DNA of 49,941 nt, from the NCBI GenBank assembly GCA_018712075.1, contig DVHN01000196.1, positions 1 to 49,941 on the forward strand, in the 5' to 3' direction. This document shows, one piece after another, positions 32,451 to 42,229 of the stretch (positions are counted from its first letter, which is position 1; every line of letters starts with the position of its first letter). The position numbers were made by a program, and so were the translations under genes. A model generated the notes under the pieces. It was not told where the DNA came from, did not search any database, and worked only from the letters and a program-made list of their open reading frames with translations. This DNA is from Candidatus Fimimorpha faecalis (GTDB lineage: Bacteria > Bacillota > Clostridia > Lachnospirales > Lachnospiraceae).

Positions 32451-33299
32451 TTATTTTAATGTTGTTAATAACTCTTCAAAACAAACTCCCTCCTGCACTG
32501 GAATATTGAGTTGTTCTGAACGTTCCAGACATTTTTGAATAAACCGAACTGCCTTTTTTATATCCGTTTCTAAGTCATGATTTTGCACTGCTCCTGCTGC
32601 CAATATGGAGGTAAAAATATCTCCTGTTCCAGGTCGGTCTACCCCAACATGACGACTTCTCATCAGTTTCTTTTTTACTAAAACTGCGTTATTTTCTTGT
32701 TCTTTATCCATTGTTTCACTGAGCAGATTGCTAATAAATCTGCCCTGTTTGATTCCTGTAATAACTATTTTCTTCGGTCCGAGTTCATGCAGCCGATCTG
32801 CCAGGGAAAACAGCTCCTCTCTTGGCCATTTTTCTTTATAAGGAACGTTTGCCAATTTACATGCCTCCGTTAAATTAGGAGTAATGAAACTGGCCTGGCG
32901 GACTAACTGCTTCATTCCCTCACACATTTCTTCATCAAAGTTTTGATAGAGTTTTCCATGATCTCCCATAATTGGATCGATAATAATAACTGGATTATTT
33001 TTGGAGAAATATTGAAAAAAGTCCATTACAATATCCAATTGCTTTTTCGAGCTCAGGTATCCACTGTAAATTCCATCGAACTCTACTCCTAACCGTTTCC
33101 AATGACGAATGTATTCTGGCATTTTATCGGTATAATCATCCAAATAGCAATGAGAAAATCCTGTATGATTGGATAATATCGAAGTAATTACTGGACAGCA
33201 CTGTACTTTCATCGCCGATATAATTGGCAGCGCCACAGTAAGCGAACATCTTCCGATTCCTGCAAGATCTTGTATAACTGCAATTTTCTTCTGTCTCAT
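32451..33299 (-). CDS. Pyridoxamine/pyridoxal kinase
   Basis: A 282-residue ribokinase-superfamily enzyme that phosphorylates B6 vitamers with ATP in the salvage pathway. The AVIQDLAGIGRCSLTVALPIISA start, the substrate loop NHTGF, IIDPIMGDHGKLY and the catalytic VDRPGTGDIFTSILAAG (anion hole and Asp) fit PdxK/PdxY. Cysteines at about 34-35 (VQCCPVIT) are typical of this clostridial subgroup. It is 21 bases from thiN and 38 from the parvulin gene, all on the minus strand. Confidence 0.88.
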   Translation of the reverse strand: MRQKKIAVIQDLAGIGRCSLTVALPIISAMKVQCCPVITSILSNHTGFSHCYLDDYTDKMPEYIRHWKRLGVEFDGIYSGYLSSKKQLDIVMDFFQYFSKNNPVIIIDPIMGDHGKLYQNFDEEMCEGMKQLVRQASFITPNLTEACKLANVPYKEKWPREELFSLADRLHELGPKKIVITGIKQGRFISNLLSETMDKEQENNAVLVKKKLMRSRHVGVDRPGTGDIFTSILAAGAVQNHDLETDIKKAVRFIQKCLERSEQLNIPVQEGVCFEELLTTLK

Positions 33300-33320
33300 A
33301 ATCTTACCAACCCTTTCAAA

Positions 33321-33983
33321 TTAAACCGACTTTGATGGATCTTTTGACTCAATACAAATCAAAACTCCCTTCTCCACTACTACACTCGCACTCTCTGCTT
33401 CTATTTCATTGCTGATTGCCAACGTTGTACCTTTTTCCAAGTTTGCATCTGTAAGAGGATAACGAAATCCTTTCAATGTAACTCCCTGTGCCGATTCGAA
33501 AAACGGCAAAAATGAGACATAAGTTCCATAGCTCGTTTTTTTATCCAAGACAGTCTCGTTTTGAATTAATTGAATTTTGTTCCATTCATCATAAATTGCA
33601 CATGGAATTCCCTGCTTCATACATTGATACATGAGATGAATATTTCCAATCGTATGATCCATTCTTCCCCCTGTAGCACCCAGTATGATAATTTCCGTCG
33701 GCTGTTTGCTTAATGCAATCCGAAGCGCCAGTTCGGAATCGGTTTCATTCTTCTCTGGAATATGCCGCTCCACATACAGTCCGAGACGATGTTCGTATTT
33801 TTGCAGTAGTTCTGGAGCGACCGTATCAAAATCTCCCACTAAGGAGTGGAAACAGAGTCCAGTCCGATCCATAACTTCCAATGCCCCATCTGCTACAATC
33901 ACATAATCTGCCTGATAAGTTTCATACATCTCTTTTAAAAAAGGATCGGATAGTGTTCCTCCTAAAACAATTAACACCTTCAT
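33321..33983 (-). CDS. thiN: Thiamine diphosphokinase
   Basis: Converts thiamine to thiamine diphosphate. The 220-residue product has the TPK N-domain motifs VLIVLGGTLSDPF and VADGALEVMDRTGL, the catalytic GDFDTV and NETDSELAL, and LGATGGRMDHTIGNIHLMY, followed by the small C-terminal beta domain. Start taken at the second ATG (33983) because GAGG is only two bases from the first. It lies 21 bases after rsgA; the rpe gene often found between these two genes is absent. Confidence 0.92.
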   Translation of the reverse strand: MKVLIVLGGTLSDPFLKEMYETYQADYVIVADGALEVMDRTGLCFHSLVGDFDTVAPELLQKYEHRLGLYVERHIPEKNETDSELALRIALSKQPTEIIILGATGGRMDHTIGNIHLMYQCMKQGIPCAIYDEWNKIQLIQNETVLDKKTSYGTYVSFLPFFESAQGVTLKGFRYPLTDANLEKGTTLAISNEIEAESASVVVEKGVLICIESKDPSKSV

Positions 33984-34004
33984 TTTATTCATTTCCTCTA
34001 TCGT

Positions 34005-34877
34005 TTAATATCGTTTCTTTTGCTTACATTCTTGGTAAAATAATACGTAATTATTATAGCGGGATTGACTAATTTTGCCTTCTTGTACTGCCTGTTTGAC
34101 ACCACATACCGTTTCTCCTACATGAACACATCCAATAAACTTACAGTTTTTTTCATATGAGGCAAATTCTGGAAAATAATCTTTTAACTCATCTGGTTCG
34201 TACTGCTCCACAAAAATGGAACTAAATCCTGGCGTATCTAGTAAATACGTATTGTCTCCTATACAAAAAAATTCGGAATGTCTTGTTGTATGGCGTCCTC
34301 TTTGGATTTTTTCACTGACCGCTCCCGTTTCCATCTTGGCTTCTGGATGGAGCCAGTTCATTAAAGTCGATTTTCCAACTCCCGATGGTCCTGCCAAAAC
34401 GGTTGTTTTTCCAGCTAATATCGTTTTCAATTCTTCCAATCCTGCTTCTTCTTGTACACTAATCAAATGTAATTCGTATCCGCATGGCTCATAAATTTTT
34501 TTTAGACGCTGAATTTCCTCTTCTGCGACTAAATCGATTTTATTAAAACAAATGATCACTTTAATTGCCTGGCTCTCCATTGTAACTAAAAATCGATCGA
34601 GCAAATTTAGATTTGGCTCTGGAGATGCGGCGGCAAATACAACAAGTGCCTGATCAATGTTTGCAACGGCTGGACGGACTAATGCATTTTTTCTTGGAAG
34701 TAATTCTTCAATATTACCTGTTTTTTCATCCAAACATTGAATTCGGACAAAATCTCCAACTAACGGTTTTTTCTTATCTTTTCGGAACTTTCCCTTTGCC
34801 TTACATTCGTATAACGTTCCATCTTCTGCATTGACATAATAAAATCCAGCAATGCCTTTGACGATTTTTCCTCTCAT
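34005..34877 (-). CDS. rsgA: Ribosome small subunit biogenesis GTPase RsgA
   Basis: Late-stage 30S maturation GTPase. The N-terminal OB fold is followed by the circularly permuted GTPase: FNKIDLVAEEE (G4), ISVQEEAGLEEL (G5), LAGPSGVGKSTLMN (G1) and LLDTPGFSS (G3). A C-terminal zinc site follows (CKFIGCVHVGETVCGVKQAV). Start at ATG 34877 with GGAGG four bases upstream, giving 290 residues. It is 76 bases from the PASTA kinase stop. The intervening DNA has a weak AAAAGG/CCTTTT hairpin. Confidence 0.95.
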   Translation of the reverse strand: MRGKIVKGIAGFYYVNAEDGTLYECKAKGKFRKDKKKPLVGDFVRIQCLDEKTGNIEELLPRKNALVRPAVANIDQALVVFAAASPEPNLNLLDRFLVTMESQAIKVIICFNKIDLVAEEEIQRLKKIYEPCGYELHLISVQEEAGLEELKTILAGKTTVLAGPSGVGKSTLMNWLHPEAKMETGAVSEKIQRGRHTTRHSEFFCIGDNTYLLDTPGFSSIFVEQYEPDELKDYFPEFASYEKNCKFIGCVHVGETVCGVKQAVQEGKISQSRYNNYVLFYQECKQKKRY

Positions 34878-34953
34878 ACATCCTCCATTCATAATTAGGA
34901 AAAGGAGCTATCGCATTCGCAACAACCCCTTTTCTTTGTAGAAATAGTCTTAC

Positions 34954-37380
34954 TCAATTCACAGGAGCTGGTACGATTGCCGTTGTAGATTCTTTTACAT
35001 CATCCCAATTCGCTGGTTCTGGACCTCCGCTAATAATCACACGTACCGTCTCACCACGAGTAAATACTGCTCCTGGTCTTAATTCTTCATTTCCTCGGTA
35101 AATACAAGCTACCTGCCCAGCAGGAACGGTATTATAAAACTGCATTTGAATCACGCCTCCAACTCCTATTTCCTGTAATTTTGCTGTGATCTGAGCCTGA
35201 TTCATAGAGTAAAAATCATTGGTAAGAATCATACTTTCAGGCGATACAGAGGAGGAAGATGGCGTTACCGAAGAGGATGGAGTTGGTACTTCGGAAGATG
35301 TTATACTCTCCGATGCAGATGGTTCCGTTGAAGTCTCTACCCCAGCACTGCCGCTGCTTACTTCAATTGTAATGGTACTTCCCTCTCTTAACGTAGCTCC
35401 TTCTGCTGGATCTTGATCGATTACATATCCCTTTTGTACCCAGCGATCTGCCTTTTCTTCTACCACAACTTTAAGCCCCAGCTCTTTCAATCTGCGCACT
35501 GCTTCTTCTTGTGTTAGGAAAATTACTCTTGGCACTGTGATTTCCTGTGCCGTTGTATTTGCTCCCTTACTGATTACAATATCTACTTCCGTACCTTCTT
35601 CTGTTTTCGTATTGGCGTTCGGACTTTGATCGCAAACCAATCCATTATCTACGGTATTACTGTATTCTTCTGTTACAGCTCCTAACTTTAATCCTACTCG
35701 TTCTAACGCCTCTTCTGCTTTTTCTTTTGTCTTTCCAGTTACATCTGGAACTGTCACTTCATCTGGCTCCTTTACAAGATAGACTTTCAGTTTATCTCCT
35801 GACTTTAACTCTCCTGAACTTGGATCCAAACGAACTACTGTACCTGGTTCTGCATCTGAATCTTCTTCATATTCATAATCAATGTCTATTTCATATTCTT
35901 CTAATTCTTCTTCTAATTCTTGTTTCGTCATTCCAATTAGCCTATTACTAATGGAATACTTTTTATTTCCAAGACTTACTACAAGTTTCACTCGTGTATT
36001 TTTATTAATAACGGTTCCCTCTTTAAATTCTTGTTTGCATATTGTATCTTCTGGATATTCTTCTGAATATTCTCTTTGTCCTTGGATGGAACATTCCAAT
36101 CCATTTTCTTTTAACAGTTCTTCTGCTTCTTCTTTTGTTTTTCCAAGTACATTTGGCATTACTGTTTGTTTCTGATTTAATGATTGTTCTTGGTTTGTTT
36201 CAGTAGATGAATTAGAAATAATTGTCATATTGCCAAACCATCCTGCAAGTGTACCAACAATATAAATCAATAAGATTAGTAAGATTACTGCAAATGTAAT
36301 ACCTACCCAAAAAATCACCTTATCAAATAGCGTATGCTCAATTTCATTTTCATCTTCTGATTCTCTTTTTATTGCATACTTTCTATCTTCTTCCATAGAA
36401 TCTTCCATATAGGTCTCTGCTTCTTGCTCACTATATGGATTTTCTTCTTGTTCTGCCACTTGATCTGTGTTACGACGAATACGATTAACATCTCCATCGG
36501 TAATCATAATTGTATCGCCTTTGTAGGATTCTGGTACGCTTTCTACAAAGTTTCTTTCTGGCATGGAGATTGCTTTTCTTAAATCTCCAATTAATTCAGA
36601 ACAAGTTAAATACCTTCTCTCAGGTTTTTTCTGAGTACATTTAAAAATAATCTGTTCCAGAGCCACTGGTATGGATGGATTATAATAACTTGGCGGTATC
36701 AATGCATCATTAATATGGGCTACTGCCACAGAAACAGTATTGTCTCCTTCAAATGGTACCCTTCCTGTCACCATTTCATACATTGTAATACCAAGAGAAT
36801 AAATATCGCTTCGTTCATCACAATAACCGCCCCGTGCCTGCTCTGGAGAAATATAATGAACCGATCCCATTGCGGTATACATATTCGTTGTCTCATCGGT
36901 AATTGCACGTGCAATTCCAAAATCCGTCACTTTTACCTTTCCTTCTCTGGAAATCATAATATTTTGCGGTTTTATATCTCTATGTATAATATGATTTGCA
37001 TGAGCTGCTGCCAATCCCTGTGCAACCTGAAGCGAGATACCAATCGTTTCTTTTGTCGTCAGCTTACCTTTTCTAGATATATAATCTTTCAATGTAATTC
37101 CGTCTACAAACTCCATTACAATGAAATGAATTCCTTTGTCTTCCCCTACATCATACACTCCAACGATATTGTTATGTGTTAGGCAGGCTACGGAACGAGC
37201 CTCCATCCGAAATTTTGTCACAAAAACTTTATCCGCAGCAAATTCTGGTTTTAATACCTTTAATGCTACAAAACGATTCAATTTATGACATTTGGCACGG
37301 TAAACTTCTGCCATTCCACCCGCACCAAGCATTTCTACAATTTCATATCTATCTGCCAGAAACATTCCTATACGCAACAT
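34954..37380 (-). CDS. prkC: PASTA-domain serine/threonine kinase (PrkC/Stk1 type)
   Basis: A cell-wall-sensing membrane kinase of 808 residues. The cytoplasmic kinase has GAGGMAEVY, VALKVLK, HRDIKPQN, TDFGIA and an activation loop with Thr. A Ser/Thr/Glu-rich juxtamembrane region precedes the membrane span (ITFAVILLILLIYIVGTLAGW, about 358-380). Four PASTA domains follow (VLGKTKEEAEELL, LIGMTKQELEEEL, VTGKTKEKAEEAL and IFLTQEEAVRRL), then a 35-residue Ser/Pro/Thr linker and a fifth, degenerate PASTA-like domain. Start at ATG 37380 with AAGGAG eight bases upstream; the frame can be extended to a GTG that overlaps that site. The PP2C gene ends 12 bases before it. Confidence 0.95.
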   Translation of the reverse strand: MLRIGMFLADRYEIVEMLGAGGMAEVYRAKCHKLNRFVALKVLKPEFAADKVFVTKFRMEARSVACLTHNNIVGVYDVGEDKGIHFIVMEFVDGITLKDYISRKGKLTTKETIGISLQVAQGLAAAHANHIIHRDIKPQNIMISREGKVKVTDFGIARAITDETTNMYTAMGSVHYISPEQARGGYCDERSDIYSLGITMYEMVTGRVPFEGDNTVSVAVAHINDALIPPSYYNPSIPVALEQIIFKCTQKKPERRYLTCSELIGDLRKAISMPERNFVESVPESYKGDTIMITDGDVNRIRRNTDQVAEQEENPYSEQEAETYMEDSMEEDRKYAIKRESEDENEIEHTLFDKVIFWVGITFAVILLILLIYIVGTLAGWFGNMTIISNSSTETNQEQSLNQKQTVMPNVLGKTKEEAEELLKENGLECSIQGQREYSEEYPEDTICKQEFKEGTVINKNTRVKLVVSLGNKKYSISNRLIGMTKQELEEELEEYEIDIDYEYEEDSDAEPGTVVRLDPSSGELKSGDKLKVYLVKEPDEVTVPDVTGKTKEKAEEALERVGLKLGAVTEEYSNTVDNGLVCDQSPNANTKTEEGTEVDIVISKGANTTAQEITVPRVIFLTQEEAVRRLKELGLKVVVEEKADRWVQKGYVIDQDPAEGATLREGSTITIEVSSGSAGVETSTEPSASESITSSEVPTPSSSVTPSSSSVSPESMILTNDFYSMNQAQITAKLQEIGVGGVIQMQFYNTVPAGQVACIYRGNEELRPGAVFTRGETVRVIISGGPEPANWDDVKESTTAIVPAPVN

Positions 37381-37392
37381 ATTCGCCACTCC

Positions 37393-38118
37393 TTAATCCA
37401 GGTCTGCAAGAACAATTGCAATATTATCCTTACCACCATTTGTATTTGCCATTTCAATCAATTGATGTACTCGTTCCTCAATATAAATGGGCTGTTCCAC
37501 AATCTTCCAAATTTCAGAGTCTTCTACCATATTTGTGAGACCATCCGAACAGAGCAGCAAATGTTCGTTTTCTTTTAACTCGACTTCAAAAAAGTCAGGT
37601 CTTAATGCAAGCTCTACACCAATTGCTTTTGTAATAATGTTCTTCTTTAATTGATACTGTTCTGAACCACGTTCAAAGATTCCCTCTCTCACCATCTCTT
37701 CCACAAGTGAATGATCCTGTGAGATTTGACGAATCTCTTGTTCATTAATTAAATAAGTTCTGCTATCTCCAATATTTACTACATACAAAGTTTTATCTAC
37801 CACTGTAGCTAGTGTCAATGTTGTACCCATTCCTCTCAGTCGATCTTCTTCATATGACTTTCGGATTAGTCGTTGATTTACTTCCTGAATCGATTGAGCA
37901 AGTATTTCATAAAGATTTTGTTCTTTTGATTCACGGATCAGTTGTACCAATGTCTCCACGGTATACCACGATGCATATTCACCTGCGTTGTGTCCCCCCA
38001 TTCCATCTGCCACTACGAATAGATTTTGAAGATTCCCTACGGGCATAATGGAATAAAATATATAATCCTGATTAATCGGCCGCATTCTTCCTACGTCCGT
38101 CTGTGCATATGCCTCCAT
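37393..38118 (-). CDS. prpC: PP2C-type serine/threonine phosphatase (PrpC/Stp1)
   Basis: Dephosphorylates PASTA kinase targets. Metal-binding and catalytic motifs are VGRMRPINQDY, VADGMGGHNAGEYAS, GDSRTYLI, LLLCSDGLTNMVED and NGGKDNIAIVL. Length 241 is typical. The start overlaps the rlmN stop by 47 bases and is supported by AAGGAGG about nine bases upstream. It is coupled to the kinase gene, which follows after 12 bases. Kinase and phosphatase are thus expected to be co-expressed. Confidence 0.95.
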   Translation of the reverse strand: MEAYAQTDVGRMRPINQDYIFYSIMPVGNLQNLFVVADGMGGHNAGEYASWYTVETLVQLIRESKEQNLYEILAQSIQEVNQRLIRKSYEEDRLRGMGTTLTLATVVDKTLYVVNIGDSRTYLINEQEIRQISQDHSLVEEMVREGIFERGSEQYQLKKNIITKAIGVELALRPDFFEVELKENEHLLLCSDGLTNMVEDSEIWKIVEQPIYIEERVHQLIEMANTNGGKDNIAIVLADLD

Positions 38119-39172
38119 CCCTATTTTCCTCCTTTAACTGATCCATATAACGTTTACGAAGCTGCCCACATGCTCCGTCAATATCTCGACCCATTTCCCT
38201 TCTTATAGTAACATTTATTCGTTTTTTTTCAAGTAATTTTTTAAAATTATTTACATTTTTTGCGTCCGTCTGTACGAAATCACGTTCTTTAATTGGATTG
38301 ACTGGAATCAAATTAATATGACAGTTTCGATTTCCAATTAATTCCGCCAATTCATCCGCCTGTTTTTGTCCGTCATTTACTCCCTTTACCAAACTATATT
38401 CAAATGTAATTCTGCGTCCTGTTTTTTCAAAATAGTTGTCACATGCATGTAATACTTCTGGAAGTGCATAACGGTTTGCAATGGGCATTAACGTTTTTCT
38501 CACTTCGTTATTGGATGCATGAAGTGACAGTGCAAGCGTAATCTGTAAATTTTCATCTGCCAATCGGTACATTTCTGGTACTAGTCCACAAGTAGAAACC
38601 GTTATATTTCTCTGACTAATTCCAAGCCCATTGCCATCGGTCAGCAAATGAAGAAAAGTAATTAAGTTTTCATAATTATCCAAAGGTTCTCCCGATCCCA
38701 TCACTACAACATTGGAAACTCGTTCTCCAATATCTTGTTGAATTCGATAAATCTGATCCAGCATTTCCGATGGTCTAAGGTTTCTGGATAGACCGTCCAG
38801 CGTTGATGCACAGAAACGACATCCCATTCGGCATCCCACTTGTGAAGAAATGCAGACAGAATTTCCATGGTGATACCGCATCAGTACCGATTCAATGACA
38901 TGTCCATCGGATAGTCCAAATAAATATTTTCTCGTTCCATCCATAGAAGAAATCTTACAGGCTACTTGATTTAAACAAACCAGCTCAAACCGTTCTTTCA
39001 GCATTGCACGTGTGCTTTTGGAAAGATTGGTCATCTCGTCAAAATCGGTTACTAATTTTTGATGTATCCAACTATAGATTTGAGCTGCTCGAAATTTCTT
39101 TTCTCCCATCTGGAGCAGCTGATCTGTCAGCTGCTGCAATGACATAGATTTTATATCTATTTTCTGCTCCAT
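38072..39172 (-). CDS. rlmN: Dual-specificity rRNA/tRNA adenine-C2 methyltransferase RlmN
   Basis: Radical-SAM enzyme that methylates A2503 of 23S rRNA and A37 of some tRNAs. The cluster motif is CRMGCRFC (residues about 113-120), with GSGEPLDNYENL, ITVSTCGLVP, SLHASNNEVR and the C-terminal RREMGRDIDGACGQLR, whose Cys is the methyl-transfer residue. The last 15 or so residues are encoded over the start of prpC and are unusual in the family. It starts on the base after the rsmB stop. Length 366 is slightly longer than usual because of this tail. Confidence 0.95.
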   Translation of the reverse strand: MEQKIDIKSMSLQQLTDQLLQMGEKKFRAAQIYSWIHQKLVTDFDEMTNLSKSTRAMLKERFELVCLNQVACKISSMDGTRKYLFGLSDGHVIESVLMRYHHGNSVCISSQVGCRMGCRFCASTLDGLSRNLRPSEMLDQIYRIQQDIGERVSNVVVMGSGEPLDNYENLITFLHLLTDGNGLGISQRNITVSTCGLVPEMYRLADENLQITLALSLHASNNEVRKTLMPIANRYALPEVLHACDNYFEKTGRRITFEYSLVKGVNDGQKQADELAELIGNRNCHINLIPVNPIKERDFVQTDAKNVNNFKKLLEKKRINVTIRREMGRDIDGACGQLRKRYMDQLKEENRDGGICTDGRRKNAAD

Positions 39173-40510
39173 TTATGATTTCCCTACTTTCTTCATCTTT
39201 GCTATAAAAAATCCATCGCAATCATGTACTCCTGGCAATAGCTGAATCCATCCTTCTTTTGTCGTTTCACTATACAGTTCTGGAGGAAAACAGTCTTCTA
39301 AACAAACCAATTCATAAGGATAATGTTCTAAAAACCAGCGAACATTTTCAATGTTTTCTTTTGGATTAATCGTACAGGTACTATAAATCAACGTTCCATC
39401 TAATTTGACATACTGTTGTACAACGGAAAGAATCTGTCTTTGCAGCTTCGCCAGCTCTTCCATCTGTTTTGGAGTCATCTGATATTTAATATCCGCTTTC
39501 TTTCCGAGAATTCCAAGGCCAGAGCAAGGCAAATCGGCAATTAGGACATCTGCCTTTTCGATAGAATTAAGATCCAGTTTGGTTGCATCTGCAACGATCG
39601 GTACAATATTGGAAAATCCACAGCGCAGCTGATTTTCTTGAATTTTCATGATCTTCTCGATACTGATATCACGACAGTCCACTATACCCGTACCGTTCAT
39701 CTGATCTGCCAGATGGATCGTCTTTCCTCCTGGAGCAGCACATACATCCATGCAATAATCGCCCTCTTTGGGAGACGCTGCCAATCCAACCAACATGGAG
39801 CTGACATCCTGCACTTGAATCCAGCCATTCCGAAATGCTTCCAGATAATCCAGCCGATCATAATGGTGCAAGAGAAGTGCGTCCTTTACATAAGGAGCCT
39901 GGGTTACTTCTGCTCCATCCTGTTCCAATGATGCAATAATCTGTTCTTTTCCCTGTTTGCTTGTATTACAGCGTATCGAAATCGGCCGTTCTTTATAGAA
40001 TCCTTCCAGCATCTGCACAACGGTTTCTTTTGGAAGCCATTTCATCCATTCCTCAATAAGCCATTCTGGCATGGAGTACTGAATGGAAAGATTCTCCTGT
40101 TTTATTTTCTCAAATGCCGCACGATTACGAATCATTCCACGGCATACTCCGTTTACAAATCCTTTTAATCCTCCAAATCCACGTTTTACTGCAAGCCGTA
40201 CTGCTTCATCACAGGCGGCACGATCAGGAATCTGATTCATATATTCCAACTGGTATGCCGTCATCCGCAAAATATTGCGAATGACTGGCTTCATTTTCAT
40301 AACATTAACCGAAGATACTTGATTAATTCGAGCATCCAATTCTATTTTTCGTTCCACAGAGCCCTGTGCCAAACGGGAAAGAAATGCTCGTTCTTGTTTA
40401 CTCAAATATCCGTATTTTTCCAATGCCTGCCTTATTACGATATGGCTAAATGCCCGTTTTTCTAAAACTTCGAGCAAAATATCCAGAACTATTTCTCGTC
40501 CATTAATCAT
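39173..40510 (-). CDS. rsmB: 16S rRNA (cytosine-967-C5) methyltransferase RsmB
   Basis: An N-terminal NusB-like RNA-binding domain (residues 1 to about 140, REIVLDILLEVLEKRAFSH) precedes a Rossmann SAM-methyltransferase domain with DVCAAPGGKTIHLADQM, the catalytic ADLPCSGLGILGKKADIKY and STCTINPKENIENV. Length 445 matches RsmB. Start at ATG 40510 overlaps the zinc metallopeptidase stop by eight bases. It lies within the priA-to-prkC run. Confidence 0.94.
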   Translation of the reverse strand: MINGREIVLDILLEVLEKRAFSHIVIRQALEKYGYLSKQERAFLSRLAQGSVERKIELDARINQVSSVNVMKMKPVIRNILRMTAYQLEYMNQIPDRAACDEAVRLAVKRGFGGLKGFVNGVCRGMIRNRAAFEKIKQENLSIQYSMPEWLIEEWMKWLPKETVVQMLEGFYKERPISIRCNTSKQGKEQIIASLEQDGAEVTQAPYVKDALLLHHYDRLDYLEAFRNGWIQVQDVSSMLVGLAASPKEGDYCMDVCAAPGGKTIHLADQMNGTGIVDCRDISIEKIMKIQENQLRCGFSNIVPIVADATKLDLNSIEKADVLIADLPCSGLGILGKKADIKYQMTPKQMEELAKLQRQILSVVQQYVKLDGTLIYSTCTINPKENIENVRWFLEHYPYELVCLEDCFPPELYSETTKEGWIQLLPGVHDCDGFFIAKMKKVGKS

Positions 40511-41231
40511 CCCGTCTTCTTCCTCCTATTAGAATCAGCAGACGTAACAGTTGTAAAATTGCTCCGATTGCACCAGCTACATAGGTCAGCGCAGCTGCGG
40601 ATAATACCTTTCTTGTTTTTCCAATTTCATCCGATGCCAAAATTCCATTATCTTGAAGCAGACGAAGTGCTCTGCTCGATGCATTAAACTCAACGGGAAG
40701 TGTAACAAGCTGAAACAATACCGCTGCGGAAAATAAAATCACACCCGCATATAAAAACATTTGACTTACACTTCCATTGAGCAAAAATCCAATTAGAATC
40801 AATGGCCAGCTAATCGTTTGTCCAAAGTTGGCAATTGGTACCAATGTAGAACGAATATTCAACGGTGCATATCCCACTTGGTGCTGCACTGCATGACCAC
40901 ATTCATGTGCGGCCACGCCGATTGCTGCTACTGACGTGGATCCATAAACACTATCCGATAAATTTAATATTTTAGAACGTGGATCGTAGTGATCCGTTAA
41001 ATTTCCAGATACATGACGAACTTGCACATCCATAATTCCCTGCGAACGTAAAATACGCTGCGCCGCCTCTGCTCCAGTCATTCCGCTTATCGCACGCACG
41101 CCAGAATAACGAGAAAATGTTGTATTTACTTTCATCGACGCAACAGCAGAAATTACAGCAGCAATAATAACAAAAATATAAGTCCAATCCCAATACATCA
41201 TAAAGGGAGAATACATATAAGCATTTATCAT
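40503..41231 (-). CDS. Membrane zinc metallopeptidase (YugP type)
   Basis: A 242-residue membrane protein of the putative neutral zinc metallopeptidase family. A first span (about 14-30, TYIFVIIAAVISAVASM), the motif AAHECGHAVQH with the HExxH-type zinc site, a pair of spans (ISWPLILIGFLLNGSVSQMFLYAGVILFSAAVLFQ in outline) and a last span near the C-terminus are visible. Its gene usually sits between fmt and rsmB in Clostridia. Substrates are unknown. The site GGTG lies six bases from ATG. Confidence 0.85.
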   Translation of the reverse strand: MINAYMYSPFMMYWDWTYIFVIIAAVISAVASMKVNTTFSRYSGVRAISGMTGAEAAQRILRSQGIMDVQVRHVSGNLTDHYDPRSKILNLSDSVYGSTSVAAIGVAAHECGHAVQHQVGYAPLNIRSTLVPIANFGQTISWPLILIGFLLNGSVSQMFLYAGVILFSAAVLFQLVTLPVEFNASSRALRLLQDNGILASDEIGKTRKVLSAAALTYVAGAIGAILQLLRLLILIGGRRRDD

Positions 41232-41249
41232 AGATTACACCAATCCTTT

Positions 41250-42212
41250 CTATTTTGGTTCCTTACTCATTTCTTCTGCTTGATGAAAAACTGTCCCCTC
41301 CATGATCGGATATCCTCTTAAAAATACATCAATTTCCATCCGTTTTTTTCCCTGAAGCTGCACTTCTTTTAAAGAAAGTCGTCCTTCTCCTGTCTGAACA
41401 ATCAATGCTTTCTTCTGTCTTTCCACGACTTCACCCGCGGCTGCTCCTTCTTTATCTCCATCCATAACCTCTGCTGCCCATATTTTTAATGTTTTATCTT
41501 CCCATTTTGTATAGGCACTTGGCCATGCATTCAGTCCACGGATAAGCCGTTCAATTTGTACTGCCGACTGACTCCAATCAATATCTCCGAGGGATTTAGT
41601 CAGCATTTTCGCATAACAGCTCTGTGTATCATCCTGTTTTGTACGCACCGCAGTTCCATTTTCCAATTCTTCCAATGTTTCCAATATTAACGGTCCGCCT
41701 AATGCAGCTAGTTTATCATGAAGACTTTCCCCCGTTTCTTTTTCTTCAATTGGAACAACCGCTTTCTTTAACATATCTCCTGTATCCAATCCTATATCCA
41801 TAAACATAGTTGTAATTCCAGTTTCTTTCTCTCCATTTATAATTACCCACTGGATCGGAGCTGCTCCACGATATTTTGGAAGCAGTGATGCATGTACATT
41901 GATACATCCATAGCGTGGCAAATCCAGTATCGCCTTTGGAAGAATCTGTCCAAACGCTGCGACTACAATCGCATCTGGTTTCCATTCTTTCATCTGTTCT
42001 ATAAAAGCAGCTTCTCTTACTTTGACTGGCTGATAAACTGGAATTCCATATTCCAGTGCCTTTTCCTTTACTGGAGGAAACTGCATTGCCTTTCCTCTGC
42101 CCTTTGGCTTATCCGGCTGTGTAATAACTGCAATAACTTCATGCTTGCTTTGAATTAACGCCTCCAAAGTTGGAACAGCAAAATCTGGAGTTCCCATATA
42201 AATAATACGCAT
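41250..42212 (-). CDS. fmt: Methionyl-tRNA formyltransferase
   Basis: Transfers a formyl group from 10-formyltetrahydrofolate to Met-tRNA, needed for initiation; fhs in this window makes that cofactor. MRIIYMGTPDFAVPTLEAL, the tetrahydrofolate and tRNA motifs VAAFGQILP and NVHASLLPKYRGAAPIQW, DIGLDTGDML and a C-terminal OB-like domain are intact. Length 320 is standard. AGGAG lies six bases upstream. It is 17 bases after def. Confidence 0.96.
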   Translation of the reverse strand: MRIIYMGTPDFAVPTLEALIQSKHEVIAVITQPDKPKGRGKAMQFPPVKEKALEYGIPVYQPVKVREAAFIEQMKEWKPDAIVVAAFGQILPKAILDLPRYGCINVHASLLPKYRGAAPIQWVIINGEKETGITTMFMDIGLDTGDMLKKAVVPIEEKETGESLHDKLAALGGPLILETLEELENGTAVRTKQDDTQSCYAKMLTKSLGDIDWSQSAVQIERLIRGLNAWPSAYTKWEDKTLKIWAAEVMDGDKEGAAAGEVVERQKKALIVQTGEGRLSLKEVQLQGKKRMEIDVFLRGYPIMEGTVFHQAEEMSKEPK

Positions 42213-42229
42213 ATTTTTCTCCTCTTTTT

